44,229 nucleotides of DNA from Paraburkholderia elongata (GTDB lineage: Bacteria; Pseudomonadota; Gammaproteobacteria; Burkholderiales; Burkholderiaceae), in assembly GCF_013177735.1 (NCBI RefSeq), contig NZ_WOEZ01000069.1, positions 1 to 44,229 on the forward strand, in the 5' to 3' direction. Numbering within the stretch: the first letter of the stretch is position 1; the number at the start of each line of letters is the position of its first letter. The position numbers were made by a program, and so were the translations under genes. Below the pieces are notes generated by a model, which ran no database searches, had not been told where the DNA came from, and saw only the letters and a program-made list of their open reading frames with translations. Below, piece by piece: positions 33,861-42,867 of the stretch.

Positions 33861-34226
33861 TCAGCGCCCGTGCGCCCCACCAGAAACATCCGCTATGTCC
33901 GTCGCGACCACATCAGTCACGTCCTGCACGGCGGCCGCCCCGCCTTCCGGCTCTACCTCAGCACCGCTTTCCAGCCGATGCAGCCACGCGAGCAACTCCG
34001 CCACCGCCTGATAAAGCTGCTGCGGAATCCGCGTATCGAGATCGACCTGCATCAGCAATGAGACCATTTCCGGCGCCTCGTGCACATACAGGCCGGCCTC
34101 CTTGGCGCGCTGCACGATCATCTCGGCCAGCATGCCGTAGCCTTTGGCGATCACGCGTGGTGCGGGATCGCTGCCTTTTGCGTCGTAGACGAGCGCGGCC
34201 GCGCTGCGGCGATTTTTGCGGCTCAT
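33861..34226 (-). CDS. FlhB C-terminal-domain-like protein (FhlB/YlqH type)
   Basis: A 121-residue soluble protein that resembles only the cytoplasmic C-terminal part of the flagellar export gate protein FlhB. PRVIAKGYGMLAEMIVQRAKE, VHEAPEMVSLL and IPQQLYQAVAELLAWLHRL align with FlhB after its NPTH cleavage site. No NPTH motif and no membrane spans are present, so it looks like a free FlhB-CC domain. Its ATG shares one base with the fliK-like stop (TGATG), indicating coupled translation. A FliK-like/FlhB-C pair also occurs in Bacillus (ylqG-ylqH). A role in the hook-to-filament switch is possible but unproven. Confidence 0.85.
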   Translation of the reverse strand: MSRKNRRSAAALVYDAKGSDPAPRVIAKGYGMLAEMIVQRAKEAGLYVHEAPEMVSLLMQVDLDTRIPQQLYQAVAELLAWLHRLESGAEVEPEGGAAAVQDVTDVVATDIADVSGGAHGR

Positions 34227-35647
34227 CACATATCCCAATCGAAATCGTCGAGCGGCGTGACTCCCGGGCGGGTAACACGGGCCGCACGGCGCCCCGCCGC
34301 CACCTTGTCAGCCGCCGAGGCAGCCGACGCCGCCGAAGCCGAGCGCGCATACGCCGACGCTGCCGCCAGCCCGGCGGCCGCAGCACCCGCCGCGGTAGCC
34401 GGCATGCCGCCGCCGATCTCACGAATCGTCAACCCATTCAGTTCGATGCCCGCTGCCGCGAGCCGCTGCCGAAAGCTCTCGCCCTGCGCCGCAAGCCGCG
34501 CCGCGCCGCCAGGACTCGCCTGCACACGCGCGACCAGCCGCGAGCCGGTCAGCGTCAAGTCCGCATCAACGGTGCCGAGCGTCGGCAGTGACAGCGTCAG
34601 CCGCGTACGCCACGGTTGATCGTCCTCGCTCGCCATGCCACCGCCGCTGCGGTCCCATTCGTCGCCTTCCTGCTCAATGGTCCAGTCGAGCTTGGCGCCC
34701 GGCCATGCTTCGCCGGTCCAGCGAAACTGCCCGGTGGCGAGCAGATCGAGTTGCTGACGCACCAAAGGAACGGTTGCGGGATGAACCGCAGCCGCCATCG
34801 ATTGCGAGTTTTGCGACGACCCGTCGTCGGCCAGTTGCGCCGCGGTGCTGCGTAAGCTCGAATGCGCCGGCTGGCCGTTCAGGTCCGACAGAGAACTCGC
34901 CAGCACCTCGCCCGCTACGAAGCGCGCGGCCTGCGCGGTCTGGATCGACGGCATCGCGCGGGCTACCGCGTTGCCGTCCGGCGCGCCGTTGGCCGGACCG
35001 TTGGGTCCCGCTCCCATGCCCTGCCGGGGCGCCGCACTAGAGGAAGCGGCCTGATCGGCGTCGCTCGCCCAGTCGAGCGGCAATTGCGCGGCGGCGGCCA
35101 CCAGCTTGTTTTGCGCCTCGCCGGCCAAGGCGGCGGGCGGCCGCTGCCCCGCCAACCATTGCGCGAGATGGGATTCGTAAAACAGGCCGCTTTCGCCCAC
35201 CGTCTGTTCGAGCGCGGCCGCAAGCGCTGCGACCGGCACCTGAGCCGCCGCCACATTGGCGGTGGCCGCGGTGGCCGCGCTACCGGCGGTATTCGGATTC
35301 GCAGATGAAGCAGCGGGCGTGGCAGCCGCATCGAAGAGCGGCAAGCCGCCAGCTTCGACGTCGAGCGCCGGAGCAGCCGGCCAGATCGGCGTCTGACCGA
35401 GCACCGCCGGGGTCGCCTCGCCGCCTGAGTTCAAGATCGCATTGAGCGTCAGCGCGACGGCGGACAGCGCGGTTTGCGCAGAAGCCGGCGGTGTCGCGGG
35501 GGGCGTAACGGGTGTGGTATTGAGATGCTCGGTATCGAGCCCCGCCGCGCCAGTCTGCGAGGCCGTCGCACTGCCCGGTGCGAGATTGAGCAGACTGTCG
35601 ACCCGGTTCGCAAGCAGCGAAGTGACGACCGCGTCGATTCCGTTCAT
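34226..35647 (-). CDS. FliK-like protein (second FliK C-terminal-domain paralogue)
   Basis: A 473-residue protein with an Ala/Pro-rich, low-complexity N-terminal two thirds and a folded C-terminal part (about 325-420) that resembles the FliK Flg_hook domain: LTLSLPTLGTVDADLTLTG, LVARVQASP and FRQRLAAAGIELNGLTI. A second Ala/Ser-rich tail ends in PLDDFDWDM. It differs from the main fliK at the right end of the window in sequence and in lying in the fliST unit. FliK measures hook length and binds FlhB-C; here the coupled neighbour is exactly an FlhB-C-like protein. ATG at 35647. Confidence 0.82.
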   Translation of the reverse strand: MNGIDAVVTSLLANRVDSLLNLAPGSATASQTGAAGLDTEHLNTTPVTPPATPPASAQTALSAVALTLNAILNSGGEATPAVLGQTPIWPAAPALDVEAGGLPLFDAAATPAASSANPNTAGSAATAATANVAAAQVPVAALAAALEQTVGESGLFYESHLAQWLAGQRPPAALAGEAQNKLVAAAAQLPLDWASDADQAASSSAAPRQGMGAGPNGPANGAPDGNAVARAMPSIQTAQAARFVAGEVLASSLSDLNGQPAHSSLRSTAAQLADDGSSQNSQSMAAAVHPATVPLVRQQLDLLATGQFRWTGEAWPGAKLDWTIEQEGDEWDRSGGGMASEDDQPWRTRLTLSLPTLGTVDADLTLTGSRLVARVQASPGGAARLAAQGESFRQRLAAAGIELNGLTIREIGGGMPATAAGAAAAGLAAASAYARSASAASAASAADKVAAGRRAARVTRPGVTPLDDFDWDM

Positions 35648-35728
35648 ACCGATTCCTTGGTCACAGTGGCGGCAGCGCGCTCAAATCCAGTCAGGCGGAC
35701 TCATGCAGCGGATGGGCCGCGGGCACGC

Positions 35729-36055
35729 TCAGCGCGCCCCGTACAGTTCCTTGAGCACGCGAGTCGGCCGTCCGGCGAACAGAGCCGATAGATTGGCCAT
35801 GCGCGGATTCGCCAGATCGCGGATCGCAGCGTCGTCGGCCAGGATTTGACGGATCAGCGCGTACTTGCGCAGGCGCTCCGCATCGTCCAATCTGACGCCG
35901 GTTTCCGCGTCTTTCAACGCGTCTACCAGTTTCCGATATTCGTCCTGCAAGTGGACCAGATCGCTCCACAGGGCGCGCCGGGCAGCCGTCAGCATGCGGC
36001 GGGAAATCGCTGCAATCGCCTCATAGCGGGCGAAATATTCTGCGTTCGATGTCAT
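35729..36055 (-). CDS. fliT: Flagellar export chaperone FliT-like
   Basis: A 108-residue helical protein in the position of fliT. FliT proteins bind the filament cap FliD and, in enterics, FlhDC. Residues such as YFARYEAIAAISRRMLTAARRALW and LRKYALIRQILADDAAIRDL suit the helical chaperone fold, and RMANLSALFAGR is a common FliT C-terminal element. Identity depends partly on position: its ATG overlaps the fliS stop (ATGA), the standard fliS-fliT arrangement. The fliK-like gene follows after 81 bp. No fliD is present in the window. Confidence 0.85.
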   Translation of the reverse strand: MTSNAEYFARYEAIAAISRRMLTAARRALWSDLVHLQDEYRKLVDALKDAETGVRLDDAERLRKYALIRQILADDAAIRDLANPRMANLSALFAGRPTRVLKELYGAR

Positions 36056-36486
36056 CTCATGCTTTCCGCGGCCGGCTGGGCTGCCATCCGCGCGATCTCC
36101 GGGGCAATCCCGATCCATGCCTCTTCGAGCGTCGCCAGCAGGCCGTCGACCTCGACCAGCATTGCCTCGCTCTGTTTTATATTGGCTTCGAGCAGCCGGC
36201 GCGACATATAGGTATATAGCGCGTCCAACCGCTCTGCAATCTCGCCGCCCACCTCAAGGTTCAGCGACAATTGCAGCCCGCTTTCGACGATCTGAATCGC
36301 CTTGCCGATCGCCTCTCCGCGAGCCGACACATTGCCTTGCTGCACATGCATGCGTGCTTGCGCAATCGCTTGCCGCGCGCCCTGATACAACATCACGATC
36401 AGACGATGCGGACTCGCGCCCATCACCCCTGTCTCGACGCCGACGCGCGCGTACGCATTGGCTCCAGAGTGTCCTGGGGAAAACAT
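36052..36486 (-). CDS. fliS: Flagellin export chaperone FliS
   Basis: A 144-residue four-helix chaperone that binds the C-terminus of flagellin and prevents its polymerisation in the cytoplasm. The N-terminal AYARVGVETGVMGASPHRLIVMLYQGA contains the family hallmark SPHRLI-xMLY. The helices LDALYTYMSRRLLEANIKQ and VDGLLATLEEAW are also typical. Strong GAGGAG ribosome-binding site before the ATG at 36486. First gene of the leftward unit fliS-fliT-fliK-like-fhlB-like, preceded by a sigma-28-type promoter. Confidence 0.95.
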   Translation of the reverse strand: MFSPGHSGANAYARVGVETGVMGASPHRLIVMLYQGARQAIAQARMHVQQGNVSARGEAIGKAIQIVESGLQLSLNLEVGGEIAERLDALYTYMSRRLLEANIKQSEAMLVEVDGLLATLEEAWIGIAPEIARMAAQPAAESMR

Positions 36487-36557
36487 CGGCGCTCCTCCTC
36501 TCTCACACTGCGGTTAGTCGTGGCACCCCATCCGGGTACGTTGCCGCACCCTGATTT

Positions 36558-36599
36558 CTGCCTATACCTGGTTATCGGATAGGCAGCGGGAAAGCTTTA
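36558..36599 (-). promoter_or_regulatory. Sigma-28 (FliA) promoter of fliS with an inverted repeat
   Basis: On the minus strand TAAAG begins at 36599 and TCCGATAA spans 36579-36572, close to the consensus TAAA-N15-GCCGATAA with a 16-base spacer. CTGCCTAT (36558-36565) and ATAGGCAG (36579-36586) form an 8-bp perfect inverted repeat across the -10 and start point. The predicted transcript has about 75 leader bases. Expected class-late flagellar control. Confidence 0.65.
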
Positions 36600-36647
36600 G
36601 GCCGGTGTAAGGAGGATTAAGGAGCCGATGGAGGCGATATCAGGCAT

Positions 36648-36983
36648 TCACACCGACATCTGCATGATGTCGTTATAGGCCGTCACCAGTTTGTTGCGCA
36701 CCTGCAGGCCGAACTGGAAGCCGATGTTGGCCTTCTGCGAGTCGACCATCACGTCGTTTAGTGAGACGTTCGACGCGCCGAGTTCGAACGCCTGCGATTC
36801 GCCGGCCGCCTTGGTCTGATCGCCGCTGATCTTGTCCAACGACGCTTTCAGCGCCGAGGCAAAACCGCCGGCCGTAGCTGCACCGGACTGGCCGGCCACC
36901 GGGTTGCTGCTGCCGGCCGCTTGCGCCGCCATCGACTGCATCTGTTGCAGCGCCGACGAGAGCGCGTTCACGGGCAAAGTCAT
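36648..36983 (-). CDS. fliE: Flagellar hook-basal body protein FliE
   Basis: A 111-residue basal-body protein thought to link the MS ring to the rod. The C-terminal half has the FliE signature: [39 protein letters not shown] and [14 protein letters not shown]. The N-terminal part is Ala/Gln/Ser-rich. It is transcribed divergently from fliF, as usual in this group, where a 237-bp control region separates them. The ATG at 36983 has AGGAGAG nine bases before it; an upstream in-frame codon is not needed. Confidence 0.94.
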   Translation of the reverse strand: MTLPVNALSSALQQMQSMAAQAAGSSNPVAGQSGAATAGGFASALKASLDKISGDQTKAAGESQAFELGASNVSLNDVMVDSQKANIGFQFGLQVRNKLVTAYNDIMQMSV

Positions 36984-37056
36984 GTTCTCTCCTGGGAATG
37001 ACGACCGGCATGCGGGAAACCGTACCGATCTGGACCAAAGCATAGCAGTGGGTTAT

Positions 37057-37130
37057 CCGGGAAAGCCCCGAAACTAGGGGGGAAACCCGGCTCTATTCAA
37101 GCAATCGGGTTGAGCGGCGCTGCGGATAAT
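37057..37130. promoter_or_regulatory. Divergent fliE/fliF control region with a nested inverted repeat
   Basis: CCGGG (37057-37061) pairs with CCCGG (37086-37090), and CCCC (37066-37069) with GGGG (37077-37080) inside, centred near 37073. A -10-like GATAAT (37125-37130) faces fliF. No clear FlhDC box or sigma-54 -24/-12 pair was found by eye. Confidence 0.35.
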
Positions 37131-37220
37131 TTCAATGGTGAAAGTCTCTGTCCGCACGCCCGCCGACCCTCGGTACGCTCCTGCGACAGAACGCAAAGGC
37201 ATCCCGGAGATACCCGACGC

Positions 37221-39020
37221 ATGGATTCGTCAGCCAACTCTTTGATCAACCCCGACGCCCGCATGGGCCTCGCCGGCGCGCAGCCGGGCGCCGGTGCTGC
37301 CGGCACCGGCCAGCCCGGCGGTGCCGCGGACCTCGGTGCCCTGGGGAGCAACCTGGGCGGCAACTTCGGCCAGCGCCTGTCGGGTCTTGCGCAAATGCGC
37401 GGCAACCCGCGCGCGCCGCTGATTTTCGCGGTCGCGCTGCTGGTCGCCATCGTCGCGGGTCTGTTCCTGTGGTCGCGCGCGCCGGACTACAAGGTGCTCT
37501 ACAGCAACCTGTCGGATCGCGACGGCGGCGCCATCATCACCGCGCTGCAGGCCGCCAACATCCCCTACAAGTTCTCCGACGCCGGTGGCGCGATCCTCGT
37601 GCCGGCCGAGCAGGTGCATGAAATGCGTCTGCGTCTGGCTTCGCAAGGTCTGCCCAAGAGCGGCTCGGTCGGCTTCGAACTGATGGACAACCAGAAGTTC
37701 GGCATCAGCCAGTTCGCCGAGCAGATCAATTACCAGCGCGCACTGGAAGGTGAGCTGGAACGCACGATCGAGTCGATTTCGTCGGTGAAGTCGGCGCGTG
37801 TACATCTGGCGATTCCGAAGCCTTCCGTGTTCGTGCGCGACAAGGAAGCGCCGTCGGCCTCCGTGCTGGTCAACCTTTACCCGGGCCGCGCGCTCGACGA
37901 AGGCCAGGTGCTGGCGATCACCCATATGGTGTCGTCAGCGGTGCCGGATATGCCTGTGAAGGGCGTGACCATCCTCGATCAGGATGGCAACCTGCTGACG
38001 CAGCCGTCCACCGGCAGCGGTCTGGACGCCTCGCAACTCAAGTACCGCCAGCAGATCGAGCGCAACACCCAGCAACGCATCGACGCGATCCTGTCGCCCC
38101 TGTTCGGTTCCGGCAACGCGCATTCGCAGGTCAGCGCCGATATCGACTTTTCGCGCAGCGAGCAGACCTCGGAAAACTACGGCCCGAACGGCACCCCGCA
38201 GCAGGCGGCGATCCGCAGCCAGCAATCGAGCACCGCCACCGAAATGTCGCAAGCCGCGGCCTCGGGCGTGCCGGGCGCGCTGTCGAACCAGCCGCCGCAG
38301 CCGGCTTCCGCGCCGATCACGGCCGGCAACGGCACGCCTGGCGTGACGACCACGCCGGTCAGCGACCGCAAGGATTCGACCACCAACTACGAACTCAATA
38401 AGACCGTGCAGCATCTGGAGCAACCGATGGGCGGCATCAAGCGTCTGTCGGTGGCGGTGGTGGTCAACTATCTGCGGGTGGTTGACGCCAAGGGCCACGC
38501 GATCATGCAACCGGTCACCGCCGACAAGCTCGCGCAGGTCAATCAGCTGGTGAAGGACGCGATGGGCTTCGACGCCGCGCGCGGCGACTCGGTCAACGTG
38601 GTCAACAGCCCGTTCACCGCCGACATCGACCCGGATGCCAACCTGCCGTGGTGGCGCACGCCGGACATGATCGCGCTCGCCAAGCAGATCGCGACCTACC
38701 TCGGCATCGGCGCAGTCGCCCTGTTCCTCTACTTCGTGATGGTCAAGCCGGCGCTGCGCCGCGCTTTCCCGCCGCCGGAGCAGACCGCCGCCGCGGCGCT
38801 ACCGTCGCCGGACGAGCCGATCCTGCTGGACGGCATTCCGGCCGCCGAGCGCGCGGGCGCATCTACCGTCGCCGAACTGGAAAGCGACAGCGAATTGCTC
38901 GCGCTGGAAAGCTCGAAACACAAATACGAACGGAATCTGGAATTCGCGCGCAACATCGCCCGCCAGGATCCGAAGATCGTCGCAACCGTCGTGAAAAATT
39001 GGGTGTCCGATGAGCGCTGA
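37221..39020 (+). CDS. fliF: Flagellar MS-ring protein FliF
   Basis: Forms the membrane-supramembrane ring on which the basal body and export gate are assembled. The 599-residue protein has a Gly/Ala-rich cytoplasmic start, first span about 66-86 (LIFAVALLVAIVAGLFLW), the YscJ/FliF ring-building domain (DYKVLYSNLSDRDGGAI onward, with PKPSVFVRDKEAPSASVLV), a second periplasmic domain, the last span about 490-508 (IATYLGIGAVALFLYFVMV), and the FliG-binding tail IARQDPKIVATVVKNWV. The ATG at 37221 is preceded by GGAG at a slightly long distance. It overlaps fliG by 11 bases. Confidence 0.97.
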   Translation: MDSSANSLINPDARMGLAGAQPGAGAAGTGQPGGAADLGALGSNLGGNFGQRLSGLAQMRGNPRAPLIFAVALLVAIVAGLFLWSRAPDYKVLYSNLSDRDGGAIITALQAANIPYKFSDAGGAILVPAEQVHEMRLRLASQGLPKSGSVGFELMDNQKFGISQFAEQINYQRALEGELERTIESISSVKSARVHLAIPKPSVFVRDKEAPSASVLVNLYPGRALDEGQVLAITHMVSSAVPDMPVKGVTILDQDGNLLTQPSTGSGLDASQLKYRQQIERNTQQRIDAILSPLFGSGNAHSQVSADIDFSRSEQTSENYGPNGTPQQAAIRSQQSSTATEMSQAAASGVPGALSNQPPQPASAPITAGNGTPGVTTTPVSDRKDSTTNYELNKTVQHLEQPMGGIKRLSVAVVVNYLRVVDAKGHAIMQPVTADKLAQVNQLVKDAMGFDAARGDSVNVVNSPFTADIDPDANLPWWRTPDMIALAKQIATYLGIGAVALFLYFVMVKPALRRAFPPPEQTAAAALPSPDEPILLDGIPAAERAGASTVAELESDSELLALESSKHKYERNLEFARNIARQDPKIVATVVKNWVSDER

Positions 39021-40005
39021 AGGCGTAATGAAGAGCGCGCTCCTGCTGATGTCGATCGGCGAGGAAGAGGCCGCGCAGGTGTTCAAATTCCTCGGGCCGC
39101 GTGAGGTTCAGAAGATCGGCGTCGCGATGGCCGCGCTGAAGAACGTGACGCGCGAGCAGGTCGACGAGGTCTTGCAGGAATTCGTGCGCGAAGCCGAGCA
39201 GCACACCGCCCTTTCGCTCGATTCGAGCGAGTACATCCGTTCGGTGCTGACGAAGGCGCTCGGCGACGACAAGGCCGGCGCGATCATCGACCGGATTCTG
39301 CAAGGCAGCGATACCAGCGGTATTGAAGGCCTCAAGTGGATGGACTCCGCCGCAGTAGCCGAGCTCATCAAGAACGAGCACCCGCAGATCATCGCGACCA
39401 TTCTCGTGCACCTGGACCGCGACCAGGCTTCGGAAATCGTCGCCTGCTTCACCGAGCGCCTGCGCAACGACGTGCTGCTGCGGATCGCCACGCTCGACGG
39501 CATCCAGCCGGCCGCGCTGCGCGAACTCGACGATGTGCTGACGGGCCTCCTGTCCGGCAGCGACAACTTGAAGCGCAGCCCGATGGGCGGCATCCGCACG
39601 GCGGCCGAAATTCTCAACTTCATGTCGAGCAACCATGAAGAAGGCGTCATCGAGAACGTTCGCCAATACGACGCGGAACTTGCGCAGAAGATCATTGATC
39701 AGATGTTTGTGTTCGAGAACCTGCTCGATCTGGAAGACCGCGCGATCCAGCTGTTGCTGAAGGAAGTCGAGTCCGAGGCGTTGATCATCTCGCTGAAGGG
39801 TGCGCCGCCCGCGCTGCGCCAGAAGTTCCTGTCGAACATGTCGCAGCGTGCTGCCGAACTGCTCGCCGAAGACCTCGATGCGCGCGGCCCGGTGCGCGTC
39901 TCCGAAGTCGAGACGCAGCAGCGCCGCATCCTGCAGATCGTGCGCAATCTGGCGGAAAGCGGCCAGATCGTTCTAGGCGGCAAGGCGGAAGATGCTTATG
40001 TCTGA
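39010..40005 (+). CDS. fliG: Flagellar motor switch protein FliG
   Basis: The switch subunit that contacts FliF, FliM and the stator. The 331-residue protein has all three armadillo-like domains. The N-terminal KSALLLMSIGEEEAAQVFKFL binds FliF, the EHPQ motif lies at residues 123-126 (IKNEHPQIIATIL), and the C-terminal torque helix has LEDRAIQLLLKEVESEALIISLKG with the expected charged residues. ERAAELLAEDLDA-type sequence precedes the end. The ATG at 39010 is inside fliF, and fliH starts within its last codons. Confidence 0.97.
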   Translation: MSAEGVMKSALLLMSIGEEEAAQVFKFLGPREVQKIGVAMAALKNVTREQVDEVLQEFVREAEQHTALSLDSSEYIRSVLTKALGDDKAGAIIDRILQGSDTSGIEGLKWMDSAAVAELIKNEHPQIIATILVHLDRDQASEIVACFTERLRNDVLLRIATLDGIQPAALRELDDVLTGLLSGSDNLKRSPMGGIRTAAEILNFMSSNHEEGVIENVRQYDAELAQKIIDQMFVFENLLDLEDRAIQLLLKEVESEALIISLKGAPPALRQKFLSNMSQRAAELLAEDLDARGPVRVSEVETQQRRILQIVRNLAESGQIVLGGKAEDAYV

Positions 40006-40675
40006 TCAGAACTCCACGGCGAAGGAAAGCCTCTCGGCCTACCAGCGCTGGGAGATGGCCTCGTTCGATCCGGTGCCGCCCGCGCCGCCCGAACCCGAAG
40101 TCGACGACGGCGCGTTCGAAGCCGAACTCGAACGTCTGCGCGACGCCGCGCATGCGCAGGGCGTCGCGACGGGTCACGTGGCAGGACAGGCGCTCGGTTA
40201 TCAGGCCGGTTATGAGCAAGGCCACGCTCAAGGTTTCGAGCAGGGCCAGAGCGAAGCGCGCGAAGAAGCGGCGCGTCTTGCCGCGCTGGCCGAGACCTTC
40301 ACGACGGCGCTCGACGGCGCGCAAGGCGCGATCTCCGAGACGCTGGTCGCGCTGGCGCTGGACATCGCCCAACAGGTGGTGCGCCAGCATGTGCAGCACG
40401 ATCCGACCGCGCTGATCGCGGCGGCCCGCGAGGTGCTGGCCACCGAACCGGCGCTGGTCGGTGCGCCGGCGCTGATCGTCAGCCCCGCCGACCTGCCGGT
40501 CGTCGAAGCCTATCTGATGGAAGAACTGCAAACGCGCGGCTGGACCGTGCGCACCGATCCGTCGGTCGAACGCGGTGGCTGCCGCGCGCAAGCCGGCACC
40601 GGTGAAGTAGACGCCGGCATCGAAACGCGCTGGGAGCGCGTCGCCGCCGCACTCGGCAAGGTGAGCACATGGTGA
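39998..40675 (+). CDS. fliH: Flagellar export apparatus protein FliH
   Basis: The 225-residue stator-like partner of the export ATPase FliI. The N-terminal [12 protein letters not shown] binds the switch complex in its relatives. Residues 55-85 hold a run of GxxxG-type steps ([18 protein letters not shown], then [12 protein letters not shown]). The C-terminal half resembles V/F-type ATPase peripheral-stalk subunits: [20 protein letters not shown] and [18 protein letters not shown]. An in-frame ATG at 39992 is possible; 39998 gives the usual MSDQNS start. It overlaps fliG by 8 bases and fliI by 7. Confidence 0.94.
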   Translation: MSDQNSTAKESLSAYQRWEMASFDPVPPAPPEPEVDDGAFEAELERLRDAAHAQGVATGHVAGQALGYQAGYEQGHAQGFEQGQSEAREEAARLAALAETFTTALDGAQGAISETLVALALDIAQQVVRQHVQHDPTALIAAAREVLATEPALVGAPALIVSPADLPVVEAYLMEELQTRGWTVRTDPSVERGGCRAQAGTGEVDAGIETRWERVAAALGKVSTW

Positions 40676-42354
40676 AGCCGACGCTCGAAGAGATCCGCGC
40701 CAGCGATCTGACGCCGCTAGAACGCGAGCTGGCGCTGGCGTCGTTCGGCGCCGAGGCGCTAGCGGATGTGCCGGCTGCGGTGACACCCGCTGCGGCCGCA
40801 GTCGCAGCTATCGACGCTGCGTTGCGCGATCCGGGCGCCAGACACCCGGTTCATGGGCGTCCGGCGAAGGGTGCGGCGGCGAGCCGCGAATCCACCGCTG
40901 CAGATGTCACATCAAATGCCGCTTCTTCGAGTCCCGCTTCCCCCTCCCCCGCCCCGTACGATCCCGCACTCGACAGCAATCCGCACATGCAAGCCTGGCG
41001 CGGCCGGCTCGACGCGCTGCGCGCGCGCAACGCCATCGCCAAGCCGATGCGTGCCTGCGGACGTTTGACGCGCGCCGCCGGTCTGGTGCTCGAAGCGGTC
41101 GGCCTGCGCCTGTCGGTCGGCGCCGAAGTGATGATCGAACTGCCGCCCGGCAGTTCGCTGCCGATGGCCGAAGCCGAAGTGGTCGGTTTCTCCGGCGACA
41201 AACTGTTTCTGATGCCGACCACCGAAGTGATCGGCCTGCTGCCCGGCGCACGCGTCTACCCACTCGAAAGCGCGCCGATCGCCGATCCGATGGCGGGCGC
41301 GAAGCGCTTGCCGGTCGGCTGGGAATTGCTCGGCCGCGTGCTGGACGCGTCCGGCCGCCCGCTCGACAGCCTGGGCCCGCTCGGCGCGCATGCCGATGCG
41401 CCGCTGTCCTCGCCAGTCATCAACCCGCTGAACCGCGAGCCGATTCACAAGGTGCTCGACGTCGGCGTGCGCGCGATCAACGCGCTCCTGACCGTGGGCC
41501 GCGGCCAGCGCATGGGCCTGTTCGCCGGTTCGGGCGTCGGCAAATCGGTGCTGCTCGGCACGATGGCGCGCTACACCAGCGCCGAGGTGATCGTGATCGG
41601 CCTGATCGGCGAACGCGGCCGCGAAGTGAAGGAATTCATCGAACAGATTCTCGGCGAGGAGGGCCTCGCGCGCTCGGTCGTGATCGCCGCGCCGGCCGAC
41701 GTCTCACCGCTCTTGCGGATGCAGGCCGCGTCGTACTCGACCTCGCTCGCCGAATATTTCCGCGATCAGGGCAAGCACGTGCTGCTGCTGATGGATTCGC
41801 TGACCCGTTACGCGATGGCGCAGCGCGAGATCGCGCTGGCCGTGGGCGAGCCGCCCGCCACCAAGGGCTATCCGCCTTCGGTGTTCGCCAAGCTGCCGGC
41901 GCTCGTCGAGCGGACCGGCAACGGCCCGGCGGGCGGCGGCTCGATCACCGCGTTCTATACCGTGCTGACCGAAGGCGACGACCAGCAGGACCCGATCGCC
42001 GACTCCGCACGTGCGATTCTCGACGGCCACATCGTGCTGTCGCGCTCGCTCGCCGAGGCCGGCCACTATCCGGCGATCGACATCGAAGCGTCGATTAGCC
42101 GGGCAATGACCGCGCTGATCGACGATAACCATCTCGAGAAGACGCGTATGTTCAAGCAGATGCTGTCGCGCTATCAGCGCAACCGCGATCTGATCAACGT
42201 CGGCGCCTATTCGAGCGGGCGCGACGCGCTGCTCGACCGTGCGATTGCGCTGTATCCGCGGATGGAAGCGTTTTTACAACAAGGTTTTCGCGAATGCACG
42301 AACTTTGAACCGAGTCTCGCGATGCTGGACGCTCTGTTTGCCCAAGGAGGCTGA
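40669..42354 (+). CDS. fliI: Flagellum-specific export ATPase FliI, long form
   Basis: The hexameric ATPase that unfolds and loads export substrates. The protein has 561 residues, about 100 more than E. coli FliI. The Walker [16 protein letters not shown] begins at residue 283, compared with about 180 in enteric FliI. The Walker B aspartate lies near residue 376 in [14 protein letters not shown], and [18 protein letters not shown] and [15 protein letters not shown] follow. The extra part is an Ala/Ser/Pro-rich stretch, about residues 30-100, before the beta-barrel domain begins near MQAWRGRL. The AAGGAGG inside its last codons serves fliJ. Confidence 0.97.
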   Translation: MVKPTLEEIRASDLTPLERELALASFGAEALADVPAAVTPAAAAVAAIDAALRDPGARHPVHGRPAKGAAASRESTAADVTSNAASSSPASPSPAPYDPALDSNPHMQAWRGRLDALRARNAIAKPMRACGRLTRAAGLVLEAVGLRLSVGAEVMIELPPGSSLPMAEAEVVGFSGDKLFLMPTTEVIGLLPGARVYPLESAPIADPMAGAKRLPVGWELLGRVLDASGRPLDSLGPLGAHADAPLSSPVINPLNREPIHKVLDVGVRAINALLTVGRGQRMGLFAGSGVGKSVLLGTMARYTSAEVIVIGLIGERGREVKEFIEQILGEEGLARSVVIAAPADVSPLLRMQAASYSTSLAEYFRDQGKHVLLLMDSLTRYAMAQREIALAVGEPPATKGYPPSVFAKLPALVERTGNGPAGGGSITAFYTVLTEGDDQQDPIADSARAILDGHIVLSRSLAEAGHYPAIDIEASISRAMTALIDDNHLEKTRMFKQMLSRYQRNRDLINVGAYSSGRDALLDRAIALYPRMEAFLQQGFRECTNFEPSLAMLDALFAQGG

Positions 42355-42356
42355 CG

Positions 42357-42806
42357 ATGGCGAAACACTTTCCGATCAAGACACTTATCGGCCTGGCTCA
42401 GGACGATGTGGATGCCGCCGCACAACGTCTGGGCCGCGCGCAGCGCGAGCGCAACGACGTGCAGTCGCAACTTGATTCGCTGGTGCAGTACCGCGACGAA
42501 TATCACGCGCGCTTCACGACAACCGCCCAGACCGGCATGCCCGCCGGCAACATGCGTAATTTCCAGGCATTCATCGACACGCTCGACGCCGCCATCGAAC
42601 AGCAGCGCAACCTGCTGGTGACGGCAAACGCGCGCGTCGAGGCTGCCAAGCCCGACTGGCAGCGCCAGAAGCAGAGGCTCGGCTCGTATGAAGTGCTGCA
42701 GGCGCGTGGCGAAGCCGCCGAAGCGAAAACCATGGCGCGGCGCGATCAGCGCGATGCCGACGAACACGCCGCCCGCATTCTGAGGATGCGTGCCGAGGGC
42801 GTTTGA
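42357..42806 (+). CDS. fliJ: Flagellar export chaperone FliJ
   Basis: A 149-residue coiled-coil protein that sits in the FliI hexamer like the gamma subunit of F-type ATPase and cycles chaperones. Heptad-rich helices (DDVDAAAQRLGRAQRERNDV and KPDWQRQKQRLGSYEVLQAR) fit the family, and KTLIGLAQDDVD resembles its N-terminal start. The strong AAGGAGG ribosome-binding site lies at 42344-42350. Two bases separate it from fliI. A 61-bp gap precedes fliK. Confidence 0.92.
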   Translation: MAKHFPIKTLIGLAQDDVDAAAQRLGRAQRERNDVQSQLDSLVQYRDEYHARFTTTAQTGMPAGNMRNFQAFIDTLDAAIEQQRNLLVTANARVEAAKPDWQRQKQRLGSYEVLQARGEAAEAKTMARRDQRDADEHAARILRMRAEGV

Positions 42807-42867
42807 CGCACCCGAGCGCCGCCTAGATTAACCGAACACCCCGTTTGACGGATTGACAGGATTCCCT

